Shown one piece after another: positions 60,109 through 64,000 of a stretch of 64,000 bases of DNA. Below the pieces are notes generated by a model, which was not told the origin of the DNA, did not search any database, and saw only the letters and a program-made list of their open reading frames with translations. The DNA is from Marsupella aquatica (lineage: Eukaryota > Marchantiophyta): the NCBI GenBank assembly GCA_973895155.1, contig OZ316895.1:15748001-15812000 (forward strand), given 5' to 3'. How positions within the stretch are numbered: position 1 is the first letter of the stretch; every line of letters begins with the position of its first letter. Made by a program: the position numbers and the translations under genes.

Positions 60109-61147
60109 AAATAAGCATATTCTAACAAAAGATGGGCAATATTGAAAAATAAATCTAAATCGTGGATCTCAAAAAGAAATGACAAACATTCTGAGGGGAT
60201 AATAGAAATTTCAAAAGTCCAAAAATACCAAGGATAGACCTTGTCTAAAGTCAATTGAAACAAAACATATCAAAAGTCCAAATAAGATAAAGTAACCTAA
60301 GTTGTATCCCAAACAAGATAACACCAGAATATAACACTACCATCCCTATCCACCCACTTCATTCATAGTCAAAGGGCATTGAGGCTCCTGATTAACAATA
60401 ACATCCCCATCAAGGTAACATCAGAATATAACACTAACATCCCTATCCACCCACTTCATTCATATTCAAAGAATGGGCATTGAGGCTCATGATTAACAAA
60501 AACATCCGCATCAAGGTAACACCAGAATATAACACCAAAAAAAAAAACCAGGTTATACCACCAACATCCCTATCCACCCACTTCATTCATATTCAAAGAC
60601 TGGGCATTGACGCTAGTGATTAACAATAACATGTGATTGGCAGCTTTGTAGTGGGGCCCGAAAATGACTCCAAATCTTTTTCTGGGCATACTATTTCTCC
60701 TCATATGATTCTGCAAAATACAATGTACAATACTAAAGAGAGGGCATTTACTACCGTTAAGCTTTGGTGACCAAAACTCTTTCGTCACAAGCCTCTGATT
60801 AATAATCACATTCCCATCAAGGTAACACCACAATATAACACTAACATCCTGATCCACCCACTTCGTTGATATTCAAGGAATGTGGATTGAGGCTCGTGAT
60901 TAACAATGACATCCCCATCCAGACATCCAGGCCTCCACCCACCGACTCGCCCAACGCTAAAAGGAAAACCTGGAATTATTTTCCTCTCCAGCATTTGCCT
61001 TAGAAGTGTACCATGCTGACGATTCGGCTGCGATACGAGTGCCTACCCCGCCCTTTCCCAACTCCAATGCATCATGAATGATGACGTGAATCTCACGAGA
61101 AGTCCTTCTCTACGAAATTTGGGAGACCTGCACTCGCCGACTCAGCC
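60109..61147. other. Repeat-rich upstream region of the DJ-1-like gene
   Basis: Up to about 60930 this is mostly the roughly 103-bp tandem repeat annotated separately. The last 200 bases, less AT-rich, are the likely promoter and 5' UTR of the gene starting at 61148. Confidence 0.55.
60316..60930. repeat. Interrupted tandem repeat, about 103-bp unit
   Basis: Units built from AACACCAGAATATAACAC, CCTATCCACCCACTTCATTC and GATTAACAATAACATC start near 60316, 60415 and 60518, with partial copies near 60555 and 60824. The last is separated by about 190 unrelated bases and is more diverged. Confidence 0.85.
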
Positions 61148-64000
61148 ATGGCCGCGGGAGCAGTTCTTAGCCGGATACCAACAGAGTTATTATGCAATTC
61201 CAGCGGTAATAGAAGTATCCGTGGTGTGGATTTGACGGCGGTGTCGTTCCGATTTTCAACTGTCGTTGAGCGAGCGCGACAATCCCGTCGACGGGCTTCC
61301 GATTCGGCTCTCTCCAACCGCTTCGGAAGTATTCTCGATCATCGTGGTCATTCGTTAGCGGGGTACTCCGGTGGTCGCCGAATTGTTTCTACTACGTCAG
61401 GTGCTGCGATGGCTGAAACAGTACCGGAGCTAAAGAAGCAGGTGAGGTATCTTTTTGAAGCTCGTGTCTGTGTGCTTTCAGTTTCCTTTCACGAGAATTT
61501 AGGAACTGTCCGAATCTTGCTGAGGTTACCATGCCACGGTTTATTTGATATCAATTTGAGGTTTTTGGAACGATCGACCGAACGTCGGGCAGCTCCTTTT
61601 GGCACATTGCTTTTCGGATTCGCCTAGGAAGATGGCCTTGTGTGGTATACGTTCTGTCCAATTGATTCAAGGAATAAGGGACTTGCATAACTTTACCGGT
61701 AGATTGGATACCAGGCTTCTACTGTGCGCATGGAAGCGAATGGAAACCTAGATACCTGAATTTGTGATCGCGAATGAACACCAGATTGATAAGACACCTG
61801 CAACTCTGTTTTCCGTTGGAATTGCACGCGTTTAACTGCTAGGTGCATTTGTGGAAAGTATGATGGGTCCCCTGCCACATGGGTAAGGAGTCTTAATAGA
61901 TGACAGATACTGAAAGGATATCCGATCGAGCGTGCTGCTGTCAACTAGGATCATGGCTTTCTGGAATTCTTGCCAGACGAACTTGAAACAAGTGGACTTT
62001 GCATGGAAGACTAGAAATGAACGAGGTTGTCAGTTGTGAGCGTGAAAAGAAAAGCACTGCCGTCGACCAGGATGATTATTCCGCAGCCCTGCCTTAGTTG
62101 CGCGAGGCCCGTGCTTTGTTGGTGCATTCATTGCGAGCTGACACAAGTGCGCAAGCAGGTGTTACTTCCGATCGCCAATGGATCGGAAGAAATGGAAGCC
62201 GTGATCATTGCGGACATCCTCAGGAGAGCTGGAGCAGATGTGACGCTAGCGTCAGTCGAGGAAGACTTGCAAATTGTAGCTTCCAGGAATGTGAAGTTGG
62301 TGGCGGACACTTCGATTTCTACTTGCGGAGAACGACGTTATGATCTTATCGTACTACCGGTATGAAAAAAATCACCTTTGCAGTTTTACTTCGAATTTTT
62401 TGGGGGGGTGTTAATTTTTGTTTCACATCAAAAGAGTTTTCGATATTGTAATTGGACAAATTTCAAATTTGTCTAATCATTCAGTGGGATCGAGATCGAG
62501 TAGGCAAACAATTGTACAAATTTTTGGATGGTCGGCGCCTTCGTAACTCTGTGGCACCAAGATTTTTGTCCTCCTTAGGCTTTAATCAATGCTTTTTGAT
62601 CCAAAACACATGGGTCTTTAATACCTTTCGCTTTCGTGACCTGTGGATTTTACACAAAGCTTGATCGAGATGTGATTCTAGGAACATGACGATGTAGCTA
62701 CTCACCAGTCCACCTTTAAAGGACTAAGTCGGGAGCTTATCTGGTAGTATAGATCTCCAGACAATGTGGTGTACGGTCTTCCATAATCTACATTGTGCTC
62801 AGACAGATATAAGATCTCTTCCTGTCAACTCAGCCAGTTCATGAGTGCAATCATTTGGTCTGGCAGATCATACTAGTGGGAATGGAAAACTTTACATGTG
62901 CAGATTGTTCGTCATAAGGAGCTGGGTATGGTCTGAAGCTTTGGGGGTTTTCAGGGAGGCATGCCAGGTGCAGCACATTTGCGTGACTCCCTCGTATTGC
63001 AAAAGTTGACGCAAGCTCAAGCACAAGCAAACCGTCTGCATGCAGCAATTTGCGCTGCCCCAGCAGTTGTGTTTGAATCTTGGGGGTTACTTAATGGATT
63101 AAAGGTCGGTATCTATGATTATTCCTTGGATCTGTGATTTACATGGTGAGAGGATGATCGGTGCGACAGTAGCCCAGGTCTGACAACTTTTGGATTACTT
63201 TCAATTTTTACGTCGTTCTGCTCCTCACACAATCTAATAGCAATGGCACTGATCTTCACATTGTTAGTATTGTAACTTTTTGTTTTATAATAGCACAGCC
63301 ACAATGTCTTCTCGGAGTTGATTAGATTGTTGAAATATTTTCAGGATGTTTTTTTAAATCAGACTGATTCTCCGTGTGTATTTCACAGGCAACTTCTCAC
63401 CCATCCTTCACCGACAAGTTATCAAACTTCGAGGCAGGATCCAGAGTTGTACGAGATGGGTTGACCACCACAAGTCAAGGGCCAGGCACTGCTTTTGAGT
63501 TTGCATTATCCCTGGTTGAACAACTCTATGGCAAGGAAAAACTCAAGGAAGTTTCTACACCCCTGGTATGTAATAATCTCAAAGTCAGAGCTTGCAAGGC
63601 CCTGAAAATTTTGCGTTACATCAATTCCTCCTTCCCATGGATTTCAGTACGTGACGGTTTACTGGGATCGGCAGTGCATTCTGGGTTCCTGACATTACTC
63701 AGATTCAAGGATAGTGATTTTGTATCTCGTTGAGTATTCTTCTGGTGACGGACTAGCGGCTGAAGGGGCTTGTCAAGGATCAAAGCAAAGTGAATTGTTG
63801 TAACAGGAAGAGAACGGGCTTGAACTGATGGCTCCATATTCGCCCTCCATTGAAGCTTGCTTCTCGCTCAGACTCCGGGAACGTCAATAGTGGGTTATAA
63901 TCACTGGCAGCTGGGAGGCTTTACTTGTCAGACAAACACGAAATTGATATCGTCTGGTGAAAATGTTGCAGGTCTTCCAATACGATGCTGCACTGAAACC
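61148..64000 (+). CDS. DJ1: DJ-1/PfpI-family protein, 3' end beyond the window
   Basis: Exons 61148-61441, 62159-62359, 62955-63104, 63389-63565 and 63972-64000 (continuing) are all in phase 0. The first 84 residues are Arg/Ser-rich and low in acids, as in an organellar (probably plastid) transit peptide. A second in-frame Met (MAETVPELKKQ, residue 88) could start a shorter form without it. The DJ-1 fold follows: VLLPIANGSEEMEAV at 99-113, with E111 corresponding to the conserved Glu, and HAAICAAPAVVF with the nucleophilic Cys at residue 198. An HPSFTDKL segment and GTAFEFALSLVEQLYG come after. The last visible exon, VFQYDAALKP, probably opens the second DJ-1 domain found in plant homologues, which carry two. 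Family activities include glyoxalase-type detoxification and oxidative-stress protection. The 5' exon has no sequence defects. Confidence 0.93.
61442..62158 (+). other. First intron of the DJ-1-like gene
   Basis: A 717-base intron with CAG/GTGAGG donor and GCAAGCAG acceptor. It contains short open frames only. It separates the putative transit-peptide exon from the catalytic domain. Confidence 0.85.

Overview
This window is nuclear DNA of a land plant. The genes have many introns with ordinary GT..AG borders. There is a Ty1/copia retrotransposon, several MITE-like elements, solo LTRs and long AT-rich intergenic stretches. No rRNA, tRNA, CRISPR array or prokaryotic operon was seen. The strongest lineage hint is an immune-receptor-like gene that combines NB-ARC, armadillo (ARM) and tetratricopeptide (TPR) regions with no LRR. 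I associate such architectures with bryophytes and other non-flowering plants, so a moss-like organism is my best guess, but it is an inference.

Layout. 1-341: a 124-bp tandem duplication over a possible exon border of a gene entering from the left. 342-6970: gene-poor sequence with tandem repeats and a repeated TATA-containing module. 6971-9258: a two-exon TFIIS gene (+). 9259-17675: intergenic, with one copy of a long-TIR MITE (about 13.65-14.16 kb) and an open but unrecognised island at 14.3-16.5 kb. 17676-23675: an intron-rich F-box gene of the FBXO21 type (F-box, SirB1/transglutaminase-like segment, YccV-like domain) (+). 25.36-25.99 kb: a second, inverted copy of the same MITE. 27243-34233: a composite copia element with the form truncated LTR, 3' pol remnant, LTR, full internal region, LTR. 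It is bounded by one 5-bp target-site duplication, and its coding region is broken by frameshifts, stops and a nested 296-bp MITE. 34234-42746: gene-free repeats, including a degraded LTR. 42747-47241: the NB-ARC/ARM/TPR gene (+, four exons). 50899-51222: a small secreted eight-cysteine protein (-). 51.8-52.5 kb: a minisatellite and a hairpin MITE. 53848-58336: a 12-exon DEAD-box RNA helicase gene of the DBP10/DDX54/RH29 type (-). 58.3-61.1 kb: repeats and a solo LTR with its target-site duplication. 61148-64000: a DJ-1/PfpI-family gene (+) that runs off the right edge.

The conserved genes are housekeeping genes (transcription elongation, ubiquitin ligase adaptor, ribosome biogenesis, oxidative-stress or glyoxal defence) and show no operon-like relation. 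The accessory content worth attention is the non-LRR NLR, the small cysteine-rich secreted protein and the history of the copia and MITE insertions. Gene models for TFIIS, the NLR, the helicase and DJ-1 were joined by hand, and intron phases agree at every junction. The F-box gene is phase-consistent in its 3' half but has unresolved stretches in the middle.
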